NCBI RefSeq assembly: GCF_029892785.1
Contig: NZ_JARXXA010000001.1
Location: 124,001 to 188,000 of the forward strand
Source: Parabacteroides sp. PH5-46
GTDB lineage: Bacteria; Bacteroidota; Bacteroidia; Bacteroidales; Tannerellaceae
Direction: 5' to 3'
DNA length: 64,000 nucleotides
The stretch's first letter is position 1. Every line of letters begins with the position of its first letter. Below the pieces are notes generated by a model that was not told where the DNA came from, did not search any database, and saw only the letters and a list, made by a program, of their open reading frames with translations. The translations under genes and the position numbers were made by a program. Below, one piece after another: positions 45,597 to 53,554 of the stretch.

Positions 45597-46308
45597 ATTT
45601 TTCCGGATCGCCGATAACAAAGGTATGTTTGCCTTTGTCTGCAATTTTGGTGATGGTTTCCATCCATTGAATGAATTTGATATTTTCGTCGCCTTTCATC
45701 AATTCTGAAGCGTTTTTCAATGCTCTGGCAGTTGCAACTGTTGTACGGGCATTCTCTAGCTCGGCTTTAGCTCTGATCTTAGCTTCAAGATGTTTGGCAA
45801 ACAAATCCTGTATCGATTTAGGGAATGTAATATCTTTTAGCAGTGCCTGTTCTATCTCAACACCAAACACGGCGACCTGCTTATCCATTTCTTCGCTTTT
45901 GAAATTTGCTATTTCGTTTCTTTTTTCATTGAGCGTTTCACTGTCCATGCCAGCAATGATCTGACGAATCTGCTGTTGCATGATATTTGATAGAATTACC
46001 TCTGCTTCGTTTATGATATAAGGTGTTTTTCTGTCGAGCGAAAAATTACTCAGAAACTTTTCTCCGTCTACTATCTTGTAGAAATAATAGAAAGAAAAAC
46101 GGAATGCAATATTGTCTTTGGATAATACTTCCTGATTGGTTACAGTTACCAGTTTAGCTGTTTCAGGCAGACAGAATAATTCGGTTGTATCATTCCAATC
46201 TCTGATTTTATAAACCCCGGGAGATAGTTTTTCTTCAAAAGTATTATTTCTATACAAAAAACCAATCATATTGGGTTTTACGCTGTGTTTTTTCTTAAAT
46301 AAAATCAT
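45595..46308 (-). CDS. SPFH/band 7-like protein without membrane segment
   Basis: The 237-residue protein has an SPFH/prohibitin-like domain: PGVYKIRDWNDTTELFCLPETAKLVTVTNQEVLSKDNIAFRFSFYYFYKIVD, then ILSNIMQQQIRQIIAGM and FGVEIEQALLKDITFP, then a helical stretch FAKHLEAKIRAKAELENARTTVATARAL typical after the SPFH domain. No N-terminal membrane helix is seen, unlike most slipins and flotillins, so it may be a soluble scaffold or bind membranes peripherally. Its function is unknown. A TAAGTTTG box on the minus strand at 46418-46425 could be its promoter. Confidence 0.83.
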   Translation of the reverse strand: MILFKKKHSVKPNMIGFLYRNNTFEEKLSPGVYKIRDWNDTTELFCLPETAKLVTVTNQEVLSKDNIAFRFSFYYFYKIVDGEKFLSNFSLDRKTPYIINEAEVILSNIMQQQIRQIIAGMDSETLNEKRNEIANFKSEEMDKQVAVFGVEIEQALLKDITFPKSIQDLFAKHLEAKIRAKAELENARTTVATARALKNASELMKGDENIKFIQWMETITKIADKGKHTFVIGDPEK

Positions 46309-46688
46309 ACTTATATTTAATTAAATTCATATTCAATCTGAAAAGATGAAAAACACAAAAAAGAAGGGAAACCCGGTTCAGTCGAAACAAATAGTTCCGA
46401 CGGTATCTCCAGGTTTGCAAACTTATATTTTGTCTGAATTTTTCATTCTGTTTTTCATCTTTTCTTTTTGTTAAACAGATTGTGAGCCTGTTTGCATCTA
46501 CCATGACTTGCCTTATCCAAAGCACCGAGGAATCGAACCCCTGAGGAAAAACCCTGCAATACCCTGTTTGTTTATTTTTCCTCATTTATAACAGGTGGCA
46601 GTTTATTTTCCAAAAGTAATAAATAGAATGTGATTTCCTCTTTTTTTCCACCAATTTGTAAAGTAAAAGTTCTCTGCTTACTAAAAAG
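46309..46688. other. Intergenic region upstream of the SPFH gene
   Basis: This AT-rich stretch has no convincing gene. A 96-codon minus-strand ORF (46295-46585) overlaps the SPFH start and has no family likeness. It contains a candidate -7 box (46418-46425), a 10 bp palindrome gtttgcaaac (46413-46422) and a tRNA T-arm-like stretch near 46520-46550 without the rest of a tRNA. Confidence 0.5.
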
Positions 46689-46728
46689 AAACAGAGGAGA
46701 AATGGCTTGATGCCTTTCTCCTCTGTTT
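46689..46728 (-). terminator. Terminator after the CSD-RRM operon
   Basis: A perfect 14 bp stem, aaacagaggagaaa / tttctcctctgttt, has loop tggcttgatgcc and is followed on the minus strand by a T-rich run. Confidence 0.85.
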
Positions 46729-46755
46729 TATATACGAGAGATAAGAAGTCTGTTC

Positions 46756-47079
46756 TTAATATCTTCTGGAATTGTAGCCGCCACCGCCGCCTCTGTTGTT
46801 GTTGCGGTTTCTGTTGAAGCCGCCACCACTTCTTTCTTCGCGTGGTTTAGCTACGTTTACGGTAATGGTTTTGCCATCGTAATCAACGCCATCCAGTTTA
46901 TCAATTGCATTTTGTCCCTCTTCATCGTTAGCCATTTCAACAAAACCAAATCCTCTGGATCTGCCTGTTTCTCTGTCGGTAATAACTTTAGCAGAAGTTA
47001 CTTCGCCGTACTCACTAAATAAATCGCCTAAGTCGGCATCAGTTACACCGAAACTTAAATTTGAAATGTAAATGTTCAT
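46756..47079 (-). CDS. RNA-binding protein with one RRM and a Gly/Arg/Asn-rich tail
   Basis: The 107-residue protein has an RRM with RNP2 IYISNLSF (3-10) and RNP1 RGFGFVEM (43-50), then an RGG-like low-complexity tail (SGGGFNRNRNNNRGGGGGYNSRRY). Bacteroidota encode several such small RRM proteins, which bind single-stranded RNA with U-rich preference and act as global RNA regulators. It lies 23 bp downstream of the cold-shock-domain gene and ends at a strong terminator, so the two form an operon. Confidence 0.93.
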   Translation of the reverse strand: MNIYISNLSFGVTDADLGDLFSEYGEVTSAKVITDRETGRSRGFGFVEMANDEEGQNAIDKLDGVDYDGKTITVNVAKPREERSGGGFNRNRNNNRGGGGGYNSRRY

Positions 47080-47102
47080 TTTTTAATTATTAATTATTTA
47101 AA

Positions 47103-47573
47103 TTAGGAGGATTCCCCCTCGTTGTATTGTATATTCACGGCATTATAATCACGTGTTCCGCGTTCAAGTTCAAAGCTCACGAAATTGCCTTCTTTTATGT
47201 CTTTAGGCGCAGCACTGATGTGGAAGAAATATTTTTTCACACTGTCAAGGTCTTTTATAAAGCCGTATCCTTTTGAATCATTGAAGAATTCTACTCTTCC
47301 TTTACGTCTGGCGTCTTCTTCTGTAGCTGTCTTTTTAGGGGTGGATATCATAATATGGTCCAAGCCCATGTCTTCATTTTCATCTTCTACTTTAGCTTCT
47401 TGTGGAGTAGATGTGATCATGCCATTCTCATCCACGTAAGCGAACATATCCTCCAGAGTAGCTCCTTTGTTATTATTCGTTTTTCTGTCTTCTTTGCGTC
47501 TTTGTTTCTCCAGACGCTTTGACTGTTTCTTCTTTTCGTTATCTCGTTTGCTTGTTGAAGCGGGTCTTGCCAT
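47103..47573 (-). CDS. Cold-shock-domain protein with basic N-terminal extension
   Basis: From the ATG at 47573 the protein has 156 residues. A longer frame to 47609 is less likely, because MARPASTSKRDNEKKKQSKR is the usual start of this Bacteroidota family. The basic N-terminal region (1-35) and an acidic linker precede a C-terminal cold-shock domain (about 90-150) with the RNA-binding motif KGYGFIKD and KYFFHIS. It probably binds single-stranded RNA and melts structure. It is co-transcribed with the RRM gene from a promoter at 47708, with a leader of about 130 bases, as is common for cold-shock mRNAs. Confidence 0.92.
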   Translation of the reverse strand: MARPASTSKRDNEKKKQSKRLEKQRRKEDRKTNNNKGATLEDMFAYVDENGMITSTPQEAKVEDENEDMGLDHIMISTPKKTATEEDARRKGRVEFFNDSKGYGFIKDLDSVKKYFFHISAAPKDIKEGNFVSFELERGTRDYNAVNIQYNEGESS

Positions 47574-47707
47574 TTGAATTTTATTAGTTAATATATATAA
47601 GCCGGACAAAGAAGTTAAAAATGTCGATATCTGCGTTGGAATGTCCGGTATGCATACAGGAATATTGCAAAGGAGAGAAAGATCAAAATGAACTTAGTTG
47701 TTTTCTA

Positions 47708-47740
47708 CAAAGATAGGTATTTTATTTATACGTTAGCAAA
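47708..47740 (-). promoter_or_regulatory. Full promoter of the CSD-RRM operon
   Basis: On the minus strand TTTG (47737-47740), a 21 bp spacer and TATCTTTG (47708-47715) match the consensus. The leader to the start at 47573 is about 130 bases. The 21 bp repeat array begins 8 bp upstream of the -33 box. Confidence 0.75.
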
Positions 47741-47748
47741 TAAAAATG

Positions 47749-47811
47749 GCCCACGAGCTATTTTTATTTCTTCGTGAGCTAAAATAAATGACGTGTGAGC
47801 TATTTCTATTT
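47749..47811. repeat. Three tandem 21 bp repeat units with GAGCTA core
   Basis: GAGCTA occurs at 47755, 47776 and 47797, exactly 21 bp apart. Flanks are similar: units 1 and 3 continue with a T-rich tatt-type tail, and unit 2 carries an A-rich one. The array sits directly upstream of the CSD promoter in a divergent intergenic region. Confidence 0.8.
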
Positions 47812-47910
47812 GTTAGGTAAAGATCTTGTATTTTTTTTCATCTATATATCAGTATCCGTAAGGGTCTGTCATTTGTTTGCATATCAATCAATTACAATGG
47901 TCTGCAAAAA

Positions 47911-47998
47911 GCACCCATCCGTTTTAAAAATCGCATGCATACGTTTTCAAAAAAGCACCCATGCGATTAGAAAAACATATGCATGCTATTTAATATGT
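47911..47998. repeat. Four tandem 22 bp repeat units with GCAnnCATnCG core
   Basis: Units start at 47911, 47933, 47955 and 47977. The first three begin GCACCCATCCG, GCATGCATACG and GCACCCATGCG, followed by T- then A-rich bases. The fourth is diverged (ATATGCATGCT). The array lies between the CSD promoter and the radA promoter. Confidence 0.8.
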
Positions 47999-48040
47999 AA
48001 TCTTTAGATTTCCGCATAACATACTTTAAACAAAGATAAT

Positions 48041-48048
48041 TACTTTTG
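48041..48048 (+). promoter_or_regulatory. Candidate -7 box for radA
   Basis: TACTTTTG lies 38 bp before the radA start. No clear -33 box is seen. Confidence 0.5.
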
Positions 48049-48086
48049 TAGGAAATATGATCGGAATAGGCAACAAAGTTTGAATA

Positions 48087-49457
48087 ATGGCTAAAGCAAA
48101 AACTGTATACGTTTGCTCTAATTGTGGAGCTGACTCCCCCAAGTGGATTGGTAAATGCCCGAATTGTGGCGAATGGAATACTTATGTAGAAGAGCTGATC
48201 GCAAAGGAACCGACGGCTAAGCGGGTGATTCCGGGGCTTGCGGATCGGGAAAAGGTGCGTCCGGTGTTGCTGCGGGATATTACGGCTACGGAAGAAACAC
48301 GTATCGACTTGCAAGACGAGGAGCTAAACCGTGTATTGGGTGGGGGACTGGTAAAGGGTTCGCTGGTATTGATTGGCGGTGAGCCGGGTATCGGGAAGTC
48401 TACGTTGGTGTTGCAAACGGTATTGGGACTGAAGGGCTTGAAGACGCTTTATGTCTCCGGCGAAGAGAGTACCCAGCAGCTCAAACTACGTGCCGACAGG
48501 ATTGAGCATAACAACCCTGATTGCTATATTCTGAGTGAGACGAATCTGGAACAGATCTTTGTGCAGGCGCAGAATGTACAGCCCGATTTGTTGATTGTCG
48601 ACTCTATTCAAACTATACATACAGAGATGGTAGAATCCTCTCCCGGAAGCGTTACGCAAGTACGTGAATGCAGCGCTTCCATCCTTAAATATGCGAAAGA
48701 AAGCGGTGTGCCGGTCTTGCTGATAGGCCATATAAATAAAGAAGGAAGTATTGCGGGGCCTAAGGTGCTGGAACATATTGTAGATACCGTCCTTCAGTTT
48801 GAGGGGGATCAACATTATATGTACCGTATACTGAGAAGCATTAAAAACCGCTTTGGAAGTACGGCAGAATTAGGTATTTACGAGATGAGGCAGAATGGCC
48901 TGCGGAAAGTAAGCAACCCTTCGGAACTTTTGCTGACACAAAACCATGAAGGCCTGAGCGGGGTAGCTATTGCCGCTGCCATAGAAGGCGTTCGCCCTTT
49001 CTTGATTGAAACGCAGGCGTTGGTTAGTTCGGCTGTCTACGGGACGCCACAACGGAGTGCTACGGGCTTTGATATCCGGCGAATGAACATGCTTCTGGCC
49101 GTTTTGGAGAAAAGAGCCGGTTTCAAGCTCATTCAGAAAGATGTATTCCTCAATATTGCCGGAGGATTAAAGGTGAACGACCCGGCGATAGACCTGGCTG
49201 TTATCAGTGCCGTATTGTCTTCCAGCCTGGATATCACGATAGAGAGTGGTACTTGTCTGGCAGGCGAAGTTGGGCTGTCGGGAGAAATACGTCCGGTAAA
49301 CCGTATCGAACAACGCATACTGGAGGCCGAGAAGTTAGGCTTCAGCCGCATCCTAATCCCTTATAGTAACCTGAAAGGATTCGACACTTCCAAGTGTAGT
49401 ATACAGATTATTCAAGTAAGAAAAGTAGAAGAGGCTTTCCGACAGTTATTTGGTTAG
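48087..49457 (+). CDS. radA: DNA repair protein RadA
   Basis: The 456-residue protein has an N-terminal C4 zinc finger (CSNCGADSPKWIGKCPNCGEW), a RecA-like ATPase with Walker A GGEPGIGKST (about 93-102), the RadA-specific KNRFG motif, and a C-terminal Lon-like (LonC) domain (GGLKVNDPAIDLAVISAVLSS, GEVGLSGEIRPV). RadA drives branch migration during homologous recombination. All domains are present and the length is typical. The flavoprotein gene follows after 23 bp. Confidence 0.97.
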   Translation: MAKAKTVYVCSNCGADSPKWIGKCPNCGEWNTYVEELIAKEPTAKRVIPGLADREKVRPVLLRDITATEETRIDLQDEELNRVLGGGLVKGSLVLIGGEPGIGKSTLVLQTVLGLKGLKTLYVSGEESTQQLKLRADRIEHNNPDCYILSETNLEQIFVQAQNVQPDLLIVDSIQTIHTEMVESSPGSVTQVRECSASILKYAKESGVPVLLIGHINKEGSIAGPKVLEHIVDTVLQFEGDQHYMYRILRSIKNRFGSTAELGIYEMRQNGLRKVSNPSELLLTQNHEGLSGVAIAAAIEGVRPFLIETQALVSSAVYGTPQRSATGFDIRRMNMLLAVLEKRAGFKLIQKDVFLNIAGGLKVNDPAIDLAVISAVLSSSLDITIESGTCLAGEVGLSGEIRPVNRIEQRILEAEKLGFSRILIPYSNLKGFDTSKCSIQIIQVRKVEEAFRQLFG

Positions 49458-49480
49458 AAAAAAGAGTGATCTTACAATAA

Positions 49481-51037
49481 ATGATAAAAGAACTACAATT
49501 ACGGATTCTGCCCGAGCAGGCAGCCAATGAACAGTCACTGAAAGAAGTGATTCAACGGGAAACCGGGACATCTCTTTCGGAGATTAAAGCCATCCGGGTA
49601 TTAAAACGCTCTATAGACGCGCGCCAACGGACGGTATTTGTCAATCTGAAAGTCCGCGTCTTTATCAACGAAGAGCCGGATGAGCAGGAGTATCAAACGG
49701 TTGACTACAAGGATGTATCCGGTGGAAAAGCGGTAATTATCGTAGGAGCCGGTCCGGGAGGGCTTTTTGCCGCGCTACGCCTGATTGAGCTGGGCTTTCG
49801 CCCTATCGTGATCGAACGGGGCAAAAACGTGCGCGAGCGAAAGAAAGATATTGCCCTTATCAGCCGGGAACACATGGTAAACAGCGAATCAAACTATAGT
49901 TTTGGCGAAGGAGGAGCCGGAGCATATTCGGACGGAAAGCTCTATACACGAAGCAAAAAGCGGGGCTCTGTTGAGAAGATACTGAATGTATTTTGTCAAC
50001 ATGGAGCCAGCCCTATGATCCTTTCAGACGCACATCCGCATATCGGGACAGACAAGTTGCCGGCCGTGATTGAGAATATGCGCAACCGTATTATCCAATG
50101 CGGCGGCGAGGTTCATTTTGAAACCCGGATGGATACTTTCATCCTGAAGGGAGATGAGATAAAAGGGGTTGAAACCAACATAGGAAAGTCCTTTCACGGA
50201 CCGGTTATCCTGGCTACCGGACATTCGGCACGAGACGTTTACTACTACCTGCATCAACAACAGATACCCATTGAGGCAAAGGGTATAGCAGTGGGCGTTC
50301 GTTTGGAGCATCCGCAGGAGTTGATAGACCAAATTCAGTATCATTCTAAAGAAGGGAGAGGGGAATTCCTTCCCGCTGCCGAGTATAGTTTTGCTACACA
50401 GGTGAATGGGAGAGGGGTTTACTCCTTTTGTATGTGTCCGGGAGGCTTTGTTGTTCCGGCTGCAAGCGCTCCTAAACAAGTGGTGGTGAATGGTATGTCG
50501 CCTGCCAACCGAAATTCGCGCTGGGCCAACTCAGGTATGGTAGTTGAGGTGCATCCCGAAGATTTTCCTGAGTTTGCTCCGCATAAAGAATTAGCACTGA
50601 TGAAGTTTCAGGAGCAGATGGAAGAACAAGCCTGGCTGAATGGCGGTATGAAGCAAACTGCTCCGGCACAGCGGATGGACGATTTTGTAAACCGGAAAAA
50701 CTCTTTCGACCTGCCGGAATCTTCTTATACGCCGGGGCTATTGGCTGCTCCTCTGCACTTCTGCTTACCGGAGTTTATCAGTAGCCGCCTGAAAGAAGGC
50801 TTTCGACACTTCGGAAAGACCTCCCGAGGCTTCCTGACGCGTGAGGCCGTCCTGATAGGTGTAGAAACACGCACCTCTTCCCCCGTCCGCATACTACGCG
50901 ACCGCGAAACCTATCAGCATATTACACTAAAAGGCCTCTTCCCTTGCGGCGAAGGAGCCGGATACGCCGGAGGCATTGTCTCCGCAGCTATAGACGGAGA
51001 GCGATGTGCAGAGGCGGTAGCAAGTTTAATGGCTTAA
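49481..51037 (+). CDS. NAD(P)/FAD-dependent oxidoreductase
   Basis: The 518-residue flavoprotein has an N-terminal region of about 80 residues (LRILPEQAANEQSLKEVIQRETG), then a dinucleotide-binding motif AVIIVGAGPGGLFAALRLIELGFRPIVIERG (about 86-116), FGEGGAGAYSDGKL, the VILATGHSARD segment and a C-terminal FAD-contact GEGAGYAGGIVSAAIDG. The family is widespread and conserved in Bacteroidota and Firmicutes. The substrate is unknown. It is probably co-transcribed with radA. There is no signal peptide, so it is cytosolic. Confidence 0.9.
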   Translation: MIKELQLRILPEQAANEQSLKEVIQRETGTSLSEIKAIRVLKRSIDARQRTVFVNLKVRVFINEEPDEQEYQTVDYKDVSGGKAVIIVGAGPGGLFAALRLIELGFRPIVIERGKNVRERKKDIALISREHMVNSESNYSFGEGGAGAYSDGKLYTRSKKRGSVEKILNVFCQHGASPMILSDAHPHIGTDKLPAVIENMRNRIIQCGGEVHFETRMDTFILKGDEIKGVETNIGKSFHGPVILATGHSARDVYYYLHQQQIPIEAKGIAVGVRLEHPQELIDQIQYHSKEGRGEFLPAAEYSFATQVNGRGVYSFCMCPGGFVVPAASAPKQVVVNGMSPANRNSRWANSGMVVEVHPEDFPEFAPHKELALMKFQEQMEEQAWLNGGMKQTAPAQRMDDFVNRKNSFDLPESSYTPGLLAAPLHFCLPEFISSRLKEGFRHFGKTSRGFLTREAVLIGVETRTSSPVRILRDRETYQHITLKGLFPCGEGAGYAGGIVSAAIDGERCAEAVASLMA

Positions 51038-51086
51038 TGGACTTAATAGACTCAATGACTGAACAACTGAATAATAGGTGAAGTAG

Positions 51087-51734
51087 ATGGAAGAGATTAG
51101 TTTTCAATTTTCAATTTTCAATTTTCAATTAATCGCCAGCTTCTTGATGCTGGCGATTGCTCTGACGCTTATGCCGGGGCCTGATATCTTATTTGTTATT
51201 ACGCAAAGTATCCGTCAGGGCAAGAAGGCGGGGATTGTTTTTGCTTTGGGCTTGTGTGCGGGTTTGATCTTTCATATTGCAGCTATTACCTTAGGGGTGT
51301 CTGCTCTGATCAAGAGTTCGCCAACGGCCTTTCTTGTGTTGAAGGTAGCGGGGGCAACTTACCTTTTCTATCTGGGGATAAAGGTCTTCCTTAGCCGGAA
51401 CGAATCGTCCTTTGTCATAGAAGAAGGCAAGAAGGAAGAAGGCAATTTGTTCCGTAAAGGTGTTCTGATGAATATACTGAATCCGAAAGTGATCCTCTTT
51501 TTTCTGTCTTTCTTCCCGAGTTTTGTAAAGGTTGAGGCGGGGTATCCGGCTTTGCAGATGTGTTTTCTGGGATTGCTGTTTATTATCCAGGCATTTGTTA
51601 TATTCTCGCTTGTGGCTGTTCTGGCTTCGCGGCTGACTAATCTATTGATGAAGAACCCTAAGTCAGCCTTTTGGGTGAATATCATTACTGCTATTATCTA
51701 TTTTATAATAGGAATTAGCATTCTGTTTGTGTAG
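51087..51734 (+). CDS. LysE-family amino-acid exporter
   Basis: The protein has 215 residues from the ATG at 51087, with about six membrane helices and the family motif LTLMPGPDILFVITQSIRQGKKAG near the first helix, plus FLVLKVAGATYLFYLGIKVF and LMNILNPKVILFFLSFFPSF. LysE/RhtB proteins export amino acids or homoserine lactones. The first 15 codons are read from the heptamer microsatellite TTTTCAA and give the odd sequence FQFSIFNFQ. The next ATG, at 51147, would cut into the first membrane helix, so the true start is uncertain. Confidence 0.88.
   Translation: MEEISFQFSIFNFQLIASFLMLAIALTLMPGPDILFVITQSIRQGKKAGIVFALGLCAGLIFHIAAITLGVSALIKSSPTAFLVLKVAGATYLFYLGIKVFLSRNESSFVIEEGKKEEGNLFRKGVLMNILNPKVILFFLSFFPSFVKVEAGYPALQMCFLGLLFIIQAFVIFSLVAVLASRLTNLLMKNPKSAFWVNIITAIIYFIIGISILFV
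51101..51130. repeat. Heptamer microsatellite (TTTTCAA)n within the LysE coding start
   Basis: About 4.3 copies of a 7 bp unit are present, the complement of the TTGAAAA repeat at 23021-23050. A 7 bp unit is not a multiple of three, so gain or loss of one copy would shift the reading frame. Confidence 0.85.
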
Positions 51735-51784
51735 TATCCGCTTTTTTCTATCTTTACGGCGAAGAACAATTAAATACATTCATT

Positions 51785-51991
51785 ATGAGATTTTTCCTGG
51801 GCGTTTTGGTGACTGCTATTGTGTTGACAGGAGCTATCCTAACGGTATTAGCTTTATGGGGAATCCAACCGATCTCCTGGACGATTGTCTGGAAATCGGG
51901 CATGACTATTCTGATCGTATTCGGAACCTTTATTCTGGCTTATCTGTGTTATATTATATTCTTTAAAAACTACAGAAGGAAAGATAAATAG
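51785..51991 (+). CDS. Small two-helix membrane protein
   Basis: The 68-residue protein has two hydrophobic helices (about 4-25 and 36-60) and a basic tail NYRRKDK, so both ends probably face the cytosol. I do not recognise a family. It starts 50 bp after the LysE gene, with TATCTTTA, one base off the -7 consensus, between them. It converges with the next gene with no room for a terminator (1 bp between stops). Confidence 0.65.
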   Translation: MRFFLGVLVTAIVLTGAILTVLALWGIQPISWTIVWKSGMTILIVFGTFILAYLCYIIFFKNYRRKDK

Positions 51992-51992
51992 T

Positions 51993-52385
51993 TTAGCCTT
52001 CCAGTTGCAGCTTTAGTTCTTCCAGCATCTGAATGCGTTCGAGGGAGAATGTGATGTCGTGCAACTGGATATACTCCAACATCTCTTTCGCTTTCGTCCG
52101 TATATCCCTTTGCTTATCAGGGTAAAGGTAAGCTTCTTCTACCAGAAGCTTAGCAGTAATCTCCATACGCTGCAATCCTCCACTATCTTCCTCGTCCAAA
52201 GCCTGGCGAATATCCTTTAGAGAAGCCTCCATAATAAACTCCCGGTCAATCTTCAGCGAGTTATACACCCCTTGCACCAATTGCGGAATCTTACGCGCCG
52301 CATCCGTATTCCGCTGACTGATAATCTGAGTAATTACCTTCGCCAGCTCCTCTATCTGCACTAATATAAAGTCTCTTTTTAGCAT
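51993..52385 (-). CDS. Conserved helical protein, possibly DUF6483-like
   Basis: From the ATG at 52385 the protein has 130 residues. A longer frame to 52424 would overlap the upstream gene. It is fully helical and starts MLKRDFILVQIEELAKVITQI, which recalls the start of DUF6483 proteins, and it ends ITFSLERIQMLEELKLQLEG. The function is unknown. It lies 10 bp downstream of the TPR-MORN gene, so it may be read through from the GTPase operon. Its codon use and base content look more like the core genes, which suggests it is an older neighbour rather than part of that system. Confidence 0.65.
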   Translation of the reverse strand: MLKRDFILVQIEELAKVITQIISQRNTDAARKIPQLVQGVYNSLKIDREFIMEASLKDIRQALDEEDSGGLQRMEITAKLLVEEAYLYPDKQRDIRTKAKEMLEYIQLHDITFSLERIQMLEELKLQLEG

Positions 52386-52395
52386 ATATTGGGTG

Positions 52396-53547
52396 TTATT
52401 TCCTCTTACTATAACTATCTCCAATCCAATAACCCGTTATTATACTTCCGTCTGATTTTATCTCCATTCCATGTCCGGCTCTTTTACCATCTTCCCATTG
52501 CCCGTACCACATATTTTCTTTACTCCAGAAATAAAGACCTTTGCCGTGAGCTTTACCATCTTTTGTTTGGCCAAGATACGTATCATCGCCATATTTTATT
52601 ATTTCAAACTTGTGAGAGGAAATATTACTTGTAGAAGGGTAATCATCAAGAGGCATACTATTCGCAAAACTTCCATAATAAATCACTTTTCCCGTTTCAT
52701 CATAACAAAAACCAGCACCTTTTCTTCTGTCATTACTCCATCCACCGACATAAAATTTACAATCTATACAATTTGGAATGAAGTATCCATCCGGCACTAT
52801 ATAAATGCCAGTTTCAGATCTATGGTTATTTCGGAATTCTCCTACATAAATACTTCCGTCTGCCCAAGTGTAAATACCCATGCCATTACGTTGCGTACTA
52901 AGTACTTCTCCTAAATAATCTCCGTTATCAAAAGATTGGGTCGGATATAAATTTGTTTTCCGGTTTATTAAACGTCTCACATCTGTCAGGTCTAAGGGGA
53001 AGGTTATATGTCTCTTGCATCTTTGTATCCAGACATCAGCACCAGAACAGTCGTTGTTTGCTGCATATTCAAAATAGGTTAATGCTATACTATATTCTCC
53101 TCTGTCGTAGTGAAACCCTCCTTTATGCATTGCGTTTTCACATAGCATTTCATTTTCTTTTTTTTCTATTCTTTTTATCCAATCGTCAGCTTCAGTGCAA
53201 CCTGACTCACTGGCACTTTTAAAAAATGCTTTAGCCTCTTCATAATTACTTGAATTATATTTTTCCTCTCCCTTTTGCATTAAGATAGTACAAGGAGATG
53301 ATACAGTTGGTGGATTGGGTATTACTACTTTAGTTTCCTTTATGCGTTTATCACATGCGTTTACCCATGATTGAAAATCAATATCATTACAGTTTTTAGT
53401 TCCTTCAATAAAAAAATCTCTTGCTTTTGAATAATTACCTGTATTATAAGCTTTCTTTCCATCCTCAAGCAGGCGTTCGCAAACCTGTGAAAAAGCATAG
53501 TTTTCTATTGATAAAAAAACTGCAAATATTAAAAATATTCTTTTCAT
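52396..53547 (-). CDS. Exported TPR-like and MORN-repeat protein (last gene of the GTPase operon)
   Basis: The 383-residue protein has a signal peptide (about 1-20, ending YAFSQ). Three TPR-like repeats follow at about 22-68, 86-132 and 135-181. Each has the pattern C...G...Y..G/S.Y..A..FF/Y followed by C and a final D/Q-x-W, so each repeat carries paired cysteines that could form disulfides in the periplasm. The C-terminal half has MORN-type repeats (GDYLGEVLSTQRNGMGIYTW, YVGEFRNN, TYLGQTKDGKAHGKGLYFW, WYGQWEDGKRAGHG). MORN repeats often bind lipids or proteins. It ends the operon of eight closely spaced genes, and its role there is probably structural. Confidence 0.78.
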   Translation of the reverse strand: MKRIFLIFAVFLSIENYAFSQVCERLLEDGKKAYNTGNYSKARDFFIEGTKNCNDIDFQSWVNACDKRIKETKVVIPNPPTVSSPCTILMQKGEEKYNSSNYEEAKAFFKSASESGCTEADDWIKRIEKKENEMLCENAMHKGGFHYDRGEYSIALTYFEYAANNDCSGADVWIQRCKRHITFPLDLTDVRRLINRKTNLYPTQSFDNGDYLGEVLSTQRNGMGIYTWADGSIYVGEFRNNHRSETGIYIVPDGYFIPNCIDCKFYVGGWSNDRRKGAGFCYDETGKVIYYGSFANSMPLDDYPSTSNISSHKFEIIKYGDDTYLGQTKDGKAHGKGLYFWSKENMWYGQWEDGKRAGHGMEIKSDGSIITGYWIGDSYSKRK

Positions 53548-53554
53548 AAGAAAT

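Noticed and set aside
46515-46560. tRNA-like T-arm (minus-strand ggggttcgattcctc followed by an acceptor-like stretch)
   Set aside because: No D arm, anticodon arm or matching 5' acceptor strand could be found upstream, and the T stem is imperfect. It may be chance or a tRNA fragment.
46295-46585. 96-codon minus-strand ORF upstream of the SPFH gene
   Set aside because: It overlaps the SPFH start in another frame, covers promoter-like sequence and has no family likeness.
52386-52424. Longer start for the helical protein at 51993
   Set aside because: It would overlap the end of the TPR-MORN gene, and the internal start MLKRDFILVQIEEL fits the family-like opening better.
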